A stretch of DNA of 64,000 bases from contig NZ_VOHS01000019.1 of the NCBI RefSeq assembly GCF_007896845.1, forward strand, positions 1 through 64,000, written 5' to 3'. The position numbers and the translations under genes were made by a program. The notes below the pieces were generated by a model that saw only the letters and a list, made by a program, of their open reading frames with translations, had not been told where the DNA came from and did not search any database. Positions within the stretch are counted from its first letter, which is position 1. Every line of letters starts with the position of its first letter. The stretch is from Chitinophaga pinensis (GTDB lineage: Bacteria; Bacteroidota; Bacteroidia; Chitinophagales; Chitinophagaceae). This document shows positions 44,757-53,385 of the stretch, one piece after another.

Positions 44757-45626
44757 ATGAAAGGTATCATACTGGCCGGAGGTTCCGGGACTCGTCTGCA
44801 TCCCATTACCTATGCCATCAGCAAGCAAATCATGCCGGTATATGATAAGCCAATGATTTACTATCCACTATCAACGCTGATGCTCGCAGGGATCAGGGAG
44901 ATCCTTATTATTTCCACGCCCCATGATCTGCCAGCCTTTCAGCGTCTGTTCGGTGACGGCTCCCAGCTCGGTTTGCGCCTCGAATATGCTGAACAGCCAC
45001 AACCCAATGGCCTTGCACAGGCATTTGTTATAGGCCGCGAATTCATTGGTAAGGATAATGTAGCCCTCGTATTGGGCGATAATATCTTCTATGGCGCCGG
45101 TCTCGGTACACAGCTGGCTAACAACGTTACCCCGGATGGCGGTATCGTCTACGCCTATCAGGTATCCGATCCTGAACGTTATGGCGTAGTAGAATTCAAT
45201 GATAAAATGCAGGCCGTATCCATCGAGGAAAAGCCGCAACAGCCCAAAAGCAGCTATGCCGTTCCGGGTCTTTACTTCTACGATAATGAAGTGATCAATA
45301 TTGCCGCTAACCTGCAACCCAGTGCACGCGGTGAGTATGAGATCACAGATGTCAATAAAGAATACCTGCAACGTGGTAAACTAAAAGTATCTATTCTTCC
45401 ACGTGGTACCGCATGGCTGGATACCGGTACCTTTGACTCCATGATGCAGGCTTCCCAGTTTGTACAGGTGATAGAACAACGTCAGGGTATTAAAATAGCC
45501 TGTATCGAAGAAATCGCCTACAGACAAGGCTTCATCACCCGCGAGCAACTACAGGCACTCGCCAAACCATTGCTGAAAAGCGGTTATGGTCAGTACCTTG
45601 AGAAAATTATTGAACATAAACTCTGA
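44757..45626 (+). CDS. rmlA: Glucose-1-phosphate thymidylyltransferase
   Basis: RmlA makes dTDP-glucose from glucose-1-phosphate and dTTP, the first step to dTDP-rhamnose. Starting at the ATG at 44757 (MKGIILAGGSGTRLHP) gives 289 aa, the normal length. The nucleotide-binding GGSGTRL, the sugar-phosphate residues in KQIMPVYDKPMIYYP and the catalytic LGDNIFYG are present. The longer frame to 44622 begins with a hydrophobic leader that is not part of the enzyme and lies before the promoter. It is separated from rmlB/C/D, which are not in the window; galE follows. Confidence 0.95.
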   Translation: MKGIILAGGSGTRLHPITYAISKQIMPVYDKPMIYYPLSTLMLAGIREILIISTPHDLPAFQRLFGDGSQLGLRLEYAEQPQPNGLAQAFVIGREFIGKDNVALVLGDNIFYGAGLGTQLANNVTPDGGIVYAYQVSDPERYGVVEFNDKMQAVSIEEKPQQPKSSYAVPGLYFYDNEVINIAANLQPSARGEYEITDVNKEYLQRGKLKVSILPRGTAWLDTGTFDSMMQASQFVQVIEQRQGIKIACIEEIAYRQGFITREQLQALAKPLLKSGYGQYLEKIIEHKL

Positions 45627-45772
45627 TAATCGGAGATGGGCTACGAATTATCGATCTGGAAACGTACATTCGTAACACAGCATTCAATTCACTATTTGTA
45701 ATTCATCATTGGGCATATTTTCAGACATCTGATTGTACTTAATCCTGAAAAAAATAAATAAAATCAAGACAT

Positions 45773-46801
45773 ATGAAGGTTCTAGTTACCGGTGGTTGTG
45801 GATATATAGGCTCTCACACTATCGTAGATCTGATTAACAATGGCTTTGACGTAGTATCGGTAGACAGTAACATACGCAGCACCACTCAGCTGCTGGATGG
45901 CGTAGAAAAAATCACAGGCAAAAAAATCCGCAACTATAAGGTAGATCTTTGCAACCTGGAAGACACACACGCAGTATTTCACGAAAACAGGGACATCGTT
46001 GGAGTAATCCACTTCGCAGCACTCAAAACAGTGCCTGAATCTGTAGCTGATCCGTTATTTTATTTCCACAACAACCTCGCATCTCTGGTGAACATCCTGA
46101 AATGCGTGAAAGAGTTTAACATCCCTAATCTGGTTTTCTCCTCCTCCTGCTCCGTTTATGGCAATGCCACTGAACTGCCGGTAGTAGAAACCTCTCCGCT
46201 GCTGGAAGCACAATCTCCATATGCGCGCACCAAACAAATGGGCGAACAGATGATCCGGGATTATAGTAAGGTGAACACCACCCAGTCCATCCTGCTGCGC
46301 TATTTTAATCCGGTAGGCGCTCACCCTTCCGGTCTGATCGGAGAATTACCGCTGGGCCGCCCTGATAACCTGGTTCCGTTTATCACACAGACTGCCATCG
46401 GTAAATTACCTAAACTGACCGTGTTCGGTCACGACTACGATACACGTGATGGTTCCTGCATCCGTGACTACATCCACGTAATGGATATCGCCAATGCCCA
46501 TACAAAAGCCCTGCAATACCTCCTCGCTAAAAAGAACAAGGAGAATTGCGAGGTTTTCAACCTTGGTACCGGTAACGGTGTTACCGTTCTCGAAGCCATC
46601 AAGGCGTTTGAAAAAATATCAGGTGTAAAACTGAACTACGAACTGGGCCCGCGTCGTCCAGGTGACGTTATCGCCATCTATGCCAACAATACCAAAGCCA
46701 AAGAAGAACTCGGCTGGGTAGCTGGAACCGGCATCGAAGACATGATGCGCACCGCATGGCAATGGGAAGTTGCCTTAAGGGACCGGGTGCTTAGCAATTA
46801 A
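45773..46801 (+). CDS. galE: UDP-glucose 4-epimerase
   Basis: GalE interconverts UDP-glucose and UDP-galactose. The 342-aa short-chain dehydrogenase has GGCGYIGSHT at the N-terminus for NAD and the catalytic S/Y-x3-K as SSSCSVYG and SPYARTKQ. It is preceded by 146 bp after rmlA and followed 45 bp later by the transketolase gene. It probably supplies envelope or capsule sugars with RmlA. Confidence 0.95.
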   Translation: MKVLVTGGCGYIGSHTIVDLINNGFDVVSVDSNIRSTTQLLDGVEKITGKKIRNYKVDLCNLEDTHAVFHENRDIVGVIHFAALKTVPESVADPLFYFHNNLASLVNILKCVKEFNIPNLVFSSSCSVYGNATELPVVETSPLLEAQSPYARTKQMGEQMIRDYSKVNTTQSILLRYFNPVGAHPSGLIGELPLGRPDNLVPFITQTAIGKLPKLTVFGHDYDTRDGSCIRDYIHVMDIANAHTKALQYLLAKKNKENCEVFNLGTGNGVTVLEAIKAFEKISGVKLNYELGPRRPGDVIAIYANNTKAKEELGWVAGTGIEDMMRTAWQWEVALRDRVLSN

Positions 46802-46846
46802 AAAGTTTATTTCTTACATTTATGACTCAATTCTTAATAAAAGGCT

Positions 46847-47809
46847 ATGGTAAAAGATATTAAACCGTTAAATGAGAAAGAGACACGCGCAGGCTTTGGA
46901 GAAGGTATACTGGAAGCTGGGCGTAAAAATCCGAATGTAGTAGCACTGACCGCCGACCTGTTGGGTTCGATGAAACTGAATGCCTTTATTAAGGAGTTTC
47001 CTGACCGCTTTGTACAGGTTGGTATCGCAGAAGCAAACATGATCGGTATTGCTGCCGGTATGACCATCGGTGGTAAAATCCCTTATACAACTACATTCGC
47101 TAACTTTTCTACAGGCCGTGTATACGACCAGATCCGTCAGTCAGTTGCCTATTCCAACAAAAACGTTAAGATCTGTGCATCCCACGCGGGTCTGACCCTC
47201 GGTGAAGATGGTGCAACCCACCAGATCCTGGAAGACATCGGTATGATGAAAATGCTGCCCGGTATGACTGTAATCGTTCCTTGCGATTTCAACCAGACCA
47301 AAGCCGCTACCATTGCTATCGCTGACTACGAAGGTCCGGTGTATCTGCGTTTCGGTCGTCCAAAATGGCCAAACTTCACTCCGGAAGATCAAAAATTCGA
47401 AGTAGGTAAAGCACAGGTACTGCACGAAGGAACAGATATCACCCTGTTCGCCTGCGGTCACATGGTATGGTTATCTGTAGAAGCAGGTAAGATACTGGAA
47501 GAAAAAGGCTACAGCGTTGAAATCATCAACATACATACTATTAAACCACTGGATGAAGAAGCTGTACTGCGCTCTATCCAGAAAACAGGTTGTGCTGTAA
47601 CATCAGAAGAACACAACGTACTCGGTGGTCTGGGTGACAGCATCGCACAGGTAGCTGCACGCCACAATCCAATCCCTATCGAATACGTAGGTACAAACGA
47701 TACTTTCGGTGAAAGCGGTAAACCACTGGATCTGTTAAAGAAATATGGTCTGGATACAGAGCACATCGTTGCTGCTGCTGAAAGAGCAATCGCAAGAAAA
47801 AAGAAATAA
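46847..47809 (+). CDS. Transketolase C-terminal subunit
   Basis: A 320-aa protein matching the pyrimidine-binding plus C-terminal domains of a split transketolase (KETRAGFGEGILEAGRKNP; RFVQVGIAEANMIGIAAGM, with the catalytic glutamate in GIAEANM; THQILEDIGMMKMLPGM; YLRFGRP). It works with an N-terminal subunit binding the diphosphate part of thiamine diphosphate, which Bacteroidota usually encode directly upstream. Here the upstream gene is galE, so the N-terminal half must lie elsewhere. The ATG at 46847 gives the normal start for this half-enzyme. Confidence 0.9.
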   Translation: MVKDIKPLNEKETRAGFGEGILEAGRKNPNVVALTADLLGSMKLNAFIKEFPDRFVQVGIAEANMIGIAAGMTIGGKIPYTTTFANFSTGRVYDQIRQSVAYSNKNVKICASHAGLTLGEDGATHQILEDIGMMKMLPGMTVIVPCDFNQTKAATIAIADYEGPVYLRFGRPKWPNFTPEDQKFEVGKAQVLHEGTDITLFACGHMVWLSVEAGKILEEKGYSVEIINIHTIKPLDEEAVLRSIQKTGCAVTSEEHNVLGGLGDSIAQVAARHNPIPIEYVGTNDTFGESGKPLDLLKKYGLDTEHIVAAAERAIARKKK

Positions 47810-47833
47810 TCTATATTGGATTAAACTTTATGT

Positions 47834-47864
47834 AAAAAAAGCCATCATAATGATGGTTTTTTTT
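47834..47864 (+). terminator. Transketolase terminator
   Basis: A-rich arm plus GCCATCA (47841-47847) pairs with TGATGG and an eight-T run (47851-47864). Confidence 0.85.
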
Positions 47865-47886
47865 ATTTAAACCATTTAACCTAAGA

Positions 47887-48438
47887 ATGAGCATACCTCA
47901 GGATGATAAGGCATTATTGGCAATATACCGTGACCCTGCCACAAGGGAAAAGGGCTTTACGTATATCATCCAGAAATACCAGGAACGCCTTTACTGGCAT
48001 ATCAGACGACTGGTACTCGACCATGATGACGCCAATGATGTATTGCAGAACGTATTTGTAAAAGTCTGGAAAAATCTGGAAGGATTCCGCGAAGATGCGC
48101 AACTCTACACATGGCTATACAAAATAGCCACCAATGAATGCCTCACCTTCCTGGAAAAACAAAAGAAAAATAACTCAGTTTCACTGTCAGATGTAGAAAC
48201 TGGTCTCAGTAATACTCTGAAAGCCGATGCCCAGTTCGACCCAAATAAACTGGAGTGGAAACTGCAGAAGGCTATTTTGGGACTGCCTGAAAAACAAAGG
48301 ATTGTATTCAATCTGAGGTATTATGATGAAATGCCCTATGAAGAAATGAGCCGTGTTCTCGACACCTCAGAAGGCGCACTCAAAGCATCCTACCATCACG
48401 CCGTAAAAAAGATCGAAGAGTTCATCCGAAATAGCTGA
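47887..48438 (+). CDS. ECF RNA polymerase sigma factor
   Basis: A 183-aa extracytoplasmic-function sigma factor. Region 2 covers about 24-95 (YIIQKYQERLYWHIRRLVLDHDDANDVLQNVFVKVWKN) and region 4 covers about 128-180 (LQKAILGLPEKQRIVFNLRYYDEMPYEEMSRVLDTSEGALKASYHHAVKKIEE). The two downstream genes encode a membrane protein and a CpxP-like periplasmic protein, the layout of an envelope-stress sigma operon. A 103-bp gap with two copies of an ACAA-T6-like stretch separates it from the next gene. Confidence 0.93.
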   Translation: MSIPQDDKALLAIYRDPATREKGFTYIIQKYQERLYWHIRRLVLDHDDANDVLQNVFVKVWKNLEGFREDAQLYTWLYKIATNECLTFLEKQKKNNSVSLSDVETGLSNTLKADAQFDPNKLEWKLQKAILGLPEKQRIVFNLRYYDEMPYEEMSRVLDTSEGALKASYHHAVKKIEEFIRNS

Positions 48439-48541
48439 AAATGCGACATCTTCGTACTTTTAAGAGGTGAATCACAATTTTTTAGAGACGAAACCACAAC
48501 TTTTTTAAACTATTGCTCTCTTCTGCTGTCTAAAAAGCTGT

Positions 48542-49483
48542 ATGATATCCAGAGACAACGATATTGCGAACGAACTGCGGGAGCTCATCCCTGAAGCTGA
48601 ATGGCCCGGTATCAAGCCTTTCCCCGGAAAGGTGCCCACCGGATACTTCGATCAGCTGCCAGGTAATATCCTGCAGAAAGTGTATGCTACAGAAGCAAAA
48701 GAAGAGCTGGAAATGCTCTCCCCGCTGCTGTCAGCTATACCTAAATCCGTTCCCCTGTCAGTACCTCAGGACTATTTCAACCAATTATCGCAAAACATAC
48801 TGCTCAATATCAGCGAAAACATTACCAGTGCTTCAGATAGTGTAATGGCTTCAGATGATGAGCCTTCCATACTGGCAGACCTGCCAAAGGCATTCCCCAT
48901 GACAGCCCCTGCCGGCTACTTCGATCAGTTGCCTGCCCGGCTCCTGCAGCAAATACACGCATCCGAAGCCCGGGAAGAACTGGCTGCACTGTCCCCCTTA
49001 CTGGCCGACATGCCTAAAAACATGCCGCTGTCTGTACCTGAAGGCTATTTTGCTCAATTGAGCACCGAAGTAATAGCTGCTGTCGCAGCATCTGCTACTA
49101 AACCTGCAACTGTTATATCTGAACAGCTTTCCGCCCCGGCACCTACAACCGTTATCCGGAAAATGCACTCCCGCCGGTATATCAAATGGGCCGTTGCGGC
49201 CAGTCTGATAGCCCTCGTGAGCGTCAGTACGCTGCTCTTTGTCAGAGACAATAACCATTCTGCCAATATAATAGACAATGCCCTGGCCAATGTAAGTGAT
49301 CAGGAAATCATGGAGTACCTACAGGCCCACACAGACGCTTTTGATAAGGAAGAACTGGCCTCCTACGCACCCGCCGCTGAAGAAAGTTACGAGATCCCGG
49401 AAGTAGACGAGTTACCGGCAGAAGCCATCGAACACTATTTAGATAACACTGGTTTGTTAAAAGAAAGCCTAACAGACAATTGA
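48542..49483 (+). CDS. Repeat-containing membrane protein, candidate anti-sigma factor
   Basis: A 313-aa protein with one transmembrane helix at about 214-233. The cytosolic part is built of two repeats of about 91 residues, each with two copies of a YF-x-QL motif: GYFDQL 34-39, DYFNQL 77-82, GYFDQL 125-130 and GYFAQL 168-173. Each repeat also carries A-x-EELxxLSPLL and PxxMPLSVP-like strings. The periplasmic C-terminal tail is acidic and ends LTDN. It follows an ECF sigma gene, so it is probably the anti-sigma partner, but it lacks a zinc-type (ZAS) motif and may use the repeated helices instead. Confidence 0.75.
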   Translation: MISRDNDIANELRELIPEAEWPGIKPFPGKVPTGYFDQLPGNILQKVYATEAKEELEMLSPLLSAIPKSVPLSVPQDYFNQLSQNILLNISENITSASDSVMASDDEPSILADLPKAFPMTAPAGYFDQLPARLLQQIHASEAREELAALSPLLADMPKNMPLSVPEGYFAQLSTEVIAAVAASATKPATVISEQLSAPAPTTVIRKMHSRRYIKWAVAASLIALVSVSTLLFVRDNNHSANIIDNALANVSDQEIMEYLQAHTDAFDKEELASYAPAAEESYEIPEVDELPAEAIEHYLDNTGLLKESLTDN

Positions 49484-49484
49484 G

Positions 49485-49967
49485 ATGAAACATTTTTACA
49501 CACTTTTTATATTTACTGTCCTCTCATTGTTTTGCCTTCCTTCTGCCATCCTTGCGCAGCAGGGTGCTGACGATCAGATGAAGGACCGTATCCGCGCAGC
49601 TGAAATCGCCTACCTGTCTCAGAAGCTGGACCTCACCCCGGAAGAAGCACAGAAATTCTGGCCACTATATAATCAATACACAAAGGAAGTAGAGATACTC
49701 ATCGCTGAACGTCGTAAACACACCACCAATGGTCCAAAGGCATCCAATAATCCGCCTGCCGACCAGAAAGAACTGGGGTATGAACGCCGTATGCTCGATA
49801 TCAAAACACATTACAATCAGGAATTCCAGAAAGTATTACCCGCCACCAAAGCCGGTAATGTATTCAGATCTGAAAGAGAGTTCCGGAACACCCTGATCCG
49901 TGCCATGAAAGAAAGACAGATGAGAAATGTGAATGGCCCCGGCGGCGCCAGAAGAGGCCGCCCCTGA
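49485..49967 (+). CDS. CpxP/Spy-like periplasmic protein
   Basis: A 160-aa exported protein. The signal peptide spans 1-24 (ending ILAQ). The rest is helical and charged, with LTPEEAQKFWPLYNQY, the LTxxE/Q motif seen in periplasmic Spy/CpxP-like chaperones and metal-resistance proteins. The C-terminus is rich in Arg and Gly (GGARRGRP). Its start is 1 nt after the stop codon of the membrane protein gene, so translation is coupled. It probably senses or buffers misfolded envelope proteins for the sigma system. Confidence 0.8.
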   Translation: MKHFYTLFIFTVLSLFCLPSAILAQQGADDQMKDRIRAAEIAYLSQKLDLTPEEAQKFWPLYNQYTKEVEILIAERRKHTTNGPKASNNPPADQKELGYERRMLDIKTHYNQEFQKVLPATKAGNVFRSEREFRNTLIRAMKERQMRNVNGPGGARRGRP

Positions 49968-49992
49968 TAGCTGATGCAATGCTTTAAAATAT

Positions 49993-50027
49993 AAAAAGCC
50001 CTGATCCTCACAGATCGGGGCTTTTTT
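49993..50027 (+). terminator. Terminator of the sigma operon
   Basis: GCCCTGATC (49998-50006) pairs with GATCGGGGC (50013-50021) with one T-G wobble; an A-run precedes it and a T-run follows. It lies between converging operons. Confidence 0.85.
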
Positions 50028-50046
50028 CTTATCCTTTCAGCATAAG

Positions 50047-50391
50047 TCAGACGCCGGCATAATGCGCCCTTACCTCACGTACCTTTCCCTCGTCATTCAA
50101 CACCATCATCTCCGCCGACAGCATTCCCTTTACACTCTTATAATAAATCACCACAGAATGTACCCCCTCCAATACCTGATAAGGCTCGAAGTGCAGGTCA
50201 GGGTATGCATCAAGTCCACGTCTAAAGTAGGCCTTTAACGCCTCCGTCCCCTTTATACACCCTGTAGGATCGTTGTTTAACTGCTTAATAAAGGGTGAAT
50301 AAAAGACAATATCGGAGGCATAGTGAGTCATTATCGCCTCCAGATCATGGGTATTCCAGGCATGCAGCCACTCCCGGGCAAAGTCATTCAT
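50047..50391 (-). CDS. SnoaL/NTF2-like protein
   Basis: A 114-aa protein of the NTF2-like cone fold (MNDFAREWLHAWNTHDLEAIMTHYASDIVFYSP; ALKAYFRRGLDAYPDLHFEP), the SnoaL-like branch that includes small polyketide cyclases and ring-modifying enzymes. The ATG at 50391 is chosen; the longer frame begins at a TTG inside the AraC gene. The 65-bp gap to the AraC gene suggests co-transcription with it. The substrate is unknown. Confidence 0.8.
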   Translation of the reverse strand: MNDFAREWLHAWNTHDLEAIMTHYASDIVFYSPFIKQLNNDPTGCIKGTEALKAYFRRGLDAYPDLHFEPYQVLEGVHSVVIYYKSVKGMLSAEMMVLNDEGKVREVRAHYAGV

Positions 50392-50456
50392 GCTATCAGA
50401 TTTTGATGAGGTATACAATATAGCGCTCCCTGATCGGGCAATATTTGCTGAAAAGC

Positions 50457-51317
50457 TCAAATTGTAAAGGAATGCTTCCGCCAGACCGTCGGCGTCATCC
50501 CAAAGGCATTCCTGAAGAGACGATAGAAGTGAGAAATGTTTTCAAAACCCGACCGGTAAGCAATATCCCCGATGGAATCTGTCTGTGTACGCAGTAAAAA
50601 AGCCGCCTGCTCCAACCTTTTCTCCCATATCCAGTTCATCGGCGCCACATCATACACCTGCCGGAACCGTCTTTTTAAGGTGGCCTTACTCATACAGGCA
50701 TAACGGGCCATCTCGTCCAGCTCTCCCATCTGTAATAGTTCCCTGCCCAGCGTATGCATGGTCGCGGGCTGGACTGCTGTTGCCGCCTGCAACATACGGA
50801 TAACAGATTGTCCCTGTACCGTCTGCCCCATGAGAGATAATGCCCTTATTGCAATTTGTGATTGGGATGGTCGTACTGGTATGGTCTCAGCCACTGTAAA
50901 CTGTTGCAGGAGGTCATTTTTCAGCCGATGCCATTCAGTTGTAGCCATTAATTGTGTTGCACTGACAGGTGTTGTAAGACCCGGCATCTGAGGAAGCGGG
51001 TAACAATTAATCATATCCTCCGGCAGCTCAATATTAATACTCTCGTATCCATGTAGCTGGCCGGGAATTTCAGAACAAAGCAGTGAACCTGCCGGAATGA
51101 TAAAAACATCTCCCGCCTGTAACTGGTGTACAACGCGGCCGTCATACATCCTTTTCTGTCCGCGGACAATCAGGTTGAGAATAGCGTGGGGAGTATATAC
51201 TTCGTGATGTGCCTTTTGTTTGTATACGCTGTACGCGGCCCAGCTGTGCGAACCCTGCTGCCAGGTATCCATCCGGTCATGGCCGGTAAACCGCAGGTTC
51301 TCGTACAGCGTATACAT
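50457..51317 (-). CDS. AraC-family transcriptional regulator
   Basis: A 286-aa activator. An N-terminal cupin-like sensor (LQAGDVFIIPAGSLLCSEIPG, residues about 66-90) precedes two helix-turn-helix motifs: MARYACMSKATLKRRFRQVYDVAPMNWIWEKRLEQAA, and SIGDIAYRSGFENISHFYRLFRNAFGMTP. It lies 5 bp past the hydrolase gene and is followed by the SnoaL-like gene, and probably regulates them. It has no nearby own promoter, so it may be expressed from the cell-shape operon. Confidence 0.9.
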   Translation of the reverse strand: MYTLYENLRFTGHDRMDTWQQGSHSWAAYSVYKQKAHHEVYTPHAILNLIVRGQKRMYDGRVVHQLQAGDVFIIPAGSLLCSEIPGQLHGYESINIELPEDMINCYPLPQMPGLTTPVSATQLMATTEWHRLKNDLLQQFTVAETIPVRPSQSQIAIRALSLMGQTVQGQSVIRMLQAATAVQPATMHTLGRELLQMGELDEMARYACMSKATLKRRFRQVYDVAPMNWIWEKRLEQAAFLLRTQTDSIGDIAYRSGFENISHFYRLFRNAFGMTPTVWRKHSFTI

Positions 51318-51322
51318 AAAGA

Positions 51323-52072
51323 CTATTGAAATTTGCCGTAAGGCACTTTGGTATCGTGATAATAGAGGAAAGTCCAGCCATCGCGGGTGCCCCGCTCTTT
51401 AAACTGCTCACGCAATTCCATTCCGCGTTTGCCATCATAGTCATACTTGGCAGCAAAACGGCGTTTCATATAAGAAACCTGTGGCGCTTCGTCTCCTCCG
51501 AAAAAGATCTTCTCATCATCGGTATCAATCAGGAATGTCTGGTGATAGGGGCAGTGACCACCAGTTACTTCGTAAGTAATATAGCCGTCAATCGTACCGT
51601 CTCCTTTGGTAAAGACTACATTATCCCTCTGCTGGAGTATACGCACGTCTTCTGCATGATAAGACTTACCATCATTGTCCAGTGCATATTGCATTTCATC
51701 GGCGTTCACATAGTAGGTCGCCTGTGGGAACGTCAGATTACGCTCTCCGGTCAGCGGATCTACGATAGAAATCCCGCCGGAATGATCTTTATGCAGATGG
51801 CTCATCAACACCTTAGTGATCTCCATCGGATTTACACCGTTATCGATCAGATGCTGGTGGATCTGCATCACGCCATCCGGATTGCGATAGCCTAATCCGG
51901 CGTCCAGCAGGATATAATCCTGATCTGTGATCACGAGGAACGGCTGGATCTCTACGAGCAACGAACCGCCGGTACGCTGCTGCATGTTATCTTTTTGAAG
52001 ATCGTACGGTATAAACTTCTTCGTCGCGTCTACTGTAAAAGCCCCTTCTGATAGTGGTATAATACGTGCCAT
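51323..52072 (-). CDS. MBL-fold metallohydrolase
   Basis: A 249-aa metallo-beta-lactamase-fold hydrolase. The zinc motif is H92-L-H94-K-D96-H97 in MSHLHKDHSGG; GGHCPYHQTF and FFGGDEAP carry further ligands. No signal peptide is seen. It starts 17 bp behind rodA on the same strand, so it is probably in the same transcript, though functionally it fits better with the AraC and SnoaL-like genes after it. The substrate is unknown. Confidence 0.85.
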   Translation of the reverse strand: MARIIPLSEGAFTVDATKKFIPYDLQKDNMQQRTGGSLLVEIQPFLVITDQDYILLDAGLGYRNPDGVMQIHQHLIDNGVNPMEITKVLMSHLHKDHSGGISIVDPLTGERNLTFPQATYYVNADEMQYALDNDGKSYHAEDVRILQQRDNVVFTKGDGTIDGYITYEVTGGHCPYHQTFLIDTDDEKIFFGGDEAPQVSYMKRRFAAKYDYDGKRGMELREQFKERGTRDGWTFLYYHDTKVPYGKFQ

Positions 52073-52089
52073 TCTGCAAAGATAGGCAA

Positions 52090-53379
52090 CTATCGTAATA
52101 CCATCTGTCTGTCAGCATCCAAACGGAGCATGATGAAAATGAGCATTGTGAACGTCATCAGGGAAGATCCCCCATAACTCACCAGTGGCAACGGAATACC
52201 AATTACCGGGGCCAGACCGATGGTCATGGAAATATTAATGGCCATATGGAAGAAGATAATACTGGCCACCCCGTAAGCATATACCCGGCTGAATGTCGAT
52301 CGCTGTCGCTCCGCCACAAAAATGATCCGTAAGAGCAGCGCCACATAAAGGCCGATAAATATGATAGACCCCAGGAAACCGAAGTCTTCACCTACGGTAC
52401 AGAAAATGAAGTCAGTACTTTGTTCAGGAACGAAATCGTACCGTGTCTGTGTTCCTTTCAGATATCCTTTTCCTATCACACCACCAGAACCGATCGCAAT
52501 CATACTCTGACGGGTGTTGTAAGTTGCCTTGGGATCATTCTCTTTTCCGAGCATTACCTCAATACGACGTACCTGATAATCCTTCAGTACTTTGGTGAAG
52601 GCAAAAGGCACCACAAACATTACAAACACAGAACAGAAAGCCCAGATACCCAATATTACGGCCAGTCTGGAACGGTTACGTTTTATCTCACGCCGGCTGA
52701 AATAGATTACCAGCACGGTAATGACCGAGAATATAATAAAGAGGATATTCTTATCTACCAACAAAGCCGAGAGTACCAGCACGATACCCGAGAAAGCGAT
52801 GACCAGTAATACACCCGGCAAACCTTCTCTATACATCACGAGGAAGAAGGAAAAATATACCAGCGCCAGTCCTGTTTCAGACTGCAGGATGATAATTGCG
52901 CAGGGGATGAGTGCCAATGATACGGCGATCAGCCTGGAACGGAGTTTTGTAAAGTCAGTTTCAAGTGAAGACAGATATTTGGCCAGCGCCAGATTCGTAC
53001 AGAGCTTTGTCAACTCGGCCGGCTGGAACTGAAAACCTCCTATCACCAGCCACGAATGCGACCCTTTTACATCTTTACCGATACCCAATACCAACAGCAG
53101 GAGCAGAATACCTCCGGCATACAGCAGGTTAGCCGTAGCGGTGAAGAATTTACTGTCTGTCAGCCATATGATGGTCGCCAGTACAGCAGATACACCCAGC
53201 CACATGAGCTGGCGGGAATAGTTTTTATTCAGGTGGATGATATCATTCCAGATGTTATCACCTTCCCTGTACTCAGCTGCGAAGATCGATAACAGTCCCA
53301 CGGTTACGATCCCCAGGTAGAGGCCCATGATAGGCCAGTCAATACCTTCTGTCAATTTTATTTGCTGCCGACGGTTCAT
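52090..53379 (-). CDS. rodA: Rod-shape peptidoglycan glycosyltransferase
   Basis: RodA, a SEDS-family polymerase that builds the lateral wall with PBP2 and MreB. The 429-aa protein has about ten membrane segments. Family residues include the KGSHSWLVIGGFQFQPAELTK loop, RIEVMLGKENDPKATYNTRQSMIAIGSGGVIGKGYLKGTQT and EQSTDFIFCTVGEDFGFLG, which holds the catalytic aspartate region. It lies 6 bp after mrdA, its functional partner. Confidence 0.95.
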   Translation of the reverse strand: MNRRQQIKLTEGIDWPIMGLYLGIVTVGLLSIFAAEYREGDNIWNDIIHLNKNYSRQLMWLGVSAVLATIIWLTDSKFFTATANLLYAGGILLLLLVLGIGKDVKGSHSWLVIGGFQFQPAELTKLCTNLALAKYLSSLETDFTKLRSRLIAVSLALIPCAIIILQSETGLALVYFSFFLVMYREGLPGVLLVIAFSGIVLVLSALLVDKNILFIIFSVITVLVIYFSRREIKRNRSRLAVILGIWAFCSVFVMFVVPFAFTKVLKDYQVRRIEVMLGKENDPKATYNTRQSMIAIGSGGVIGKGYLKGTQTRYDFVPEQSTDFIFCTVGEDFGFLGSIIFIGLYVALLLRIIFVAERQRSTFSRVYAYGVASIIFFHMAINISMTIGLAPVIGIPLPLVSYGGSSLMTFTMLIFIMLRLDADRQMVLR

Positions 53380-53385
53380 AACTGA

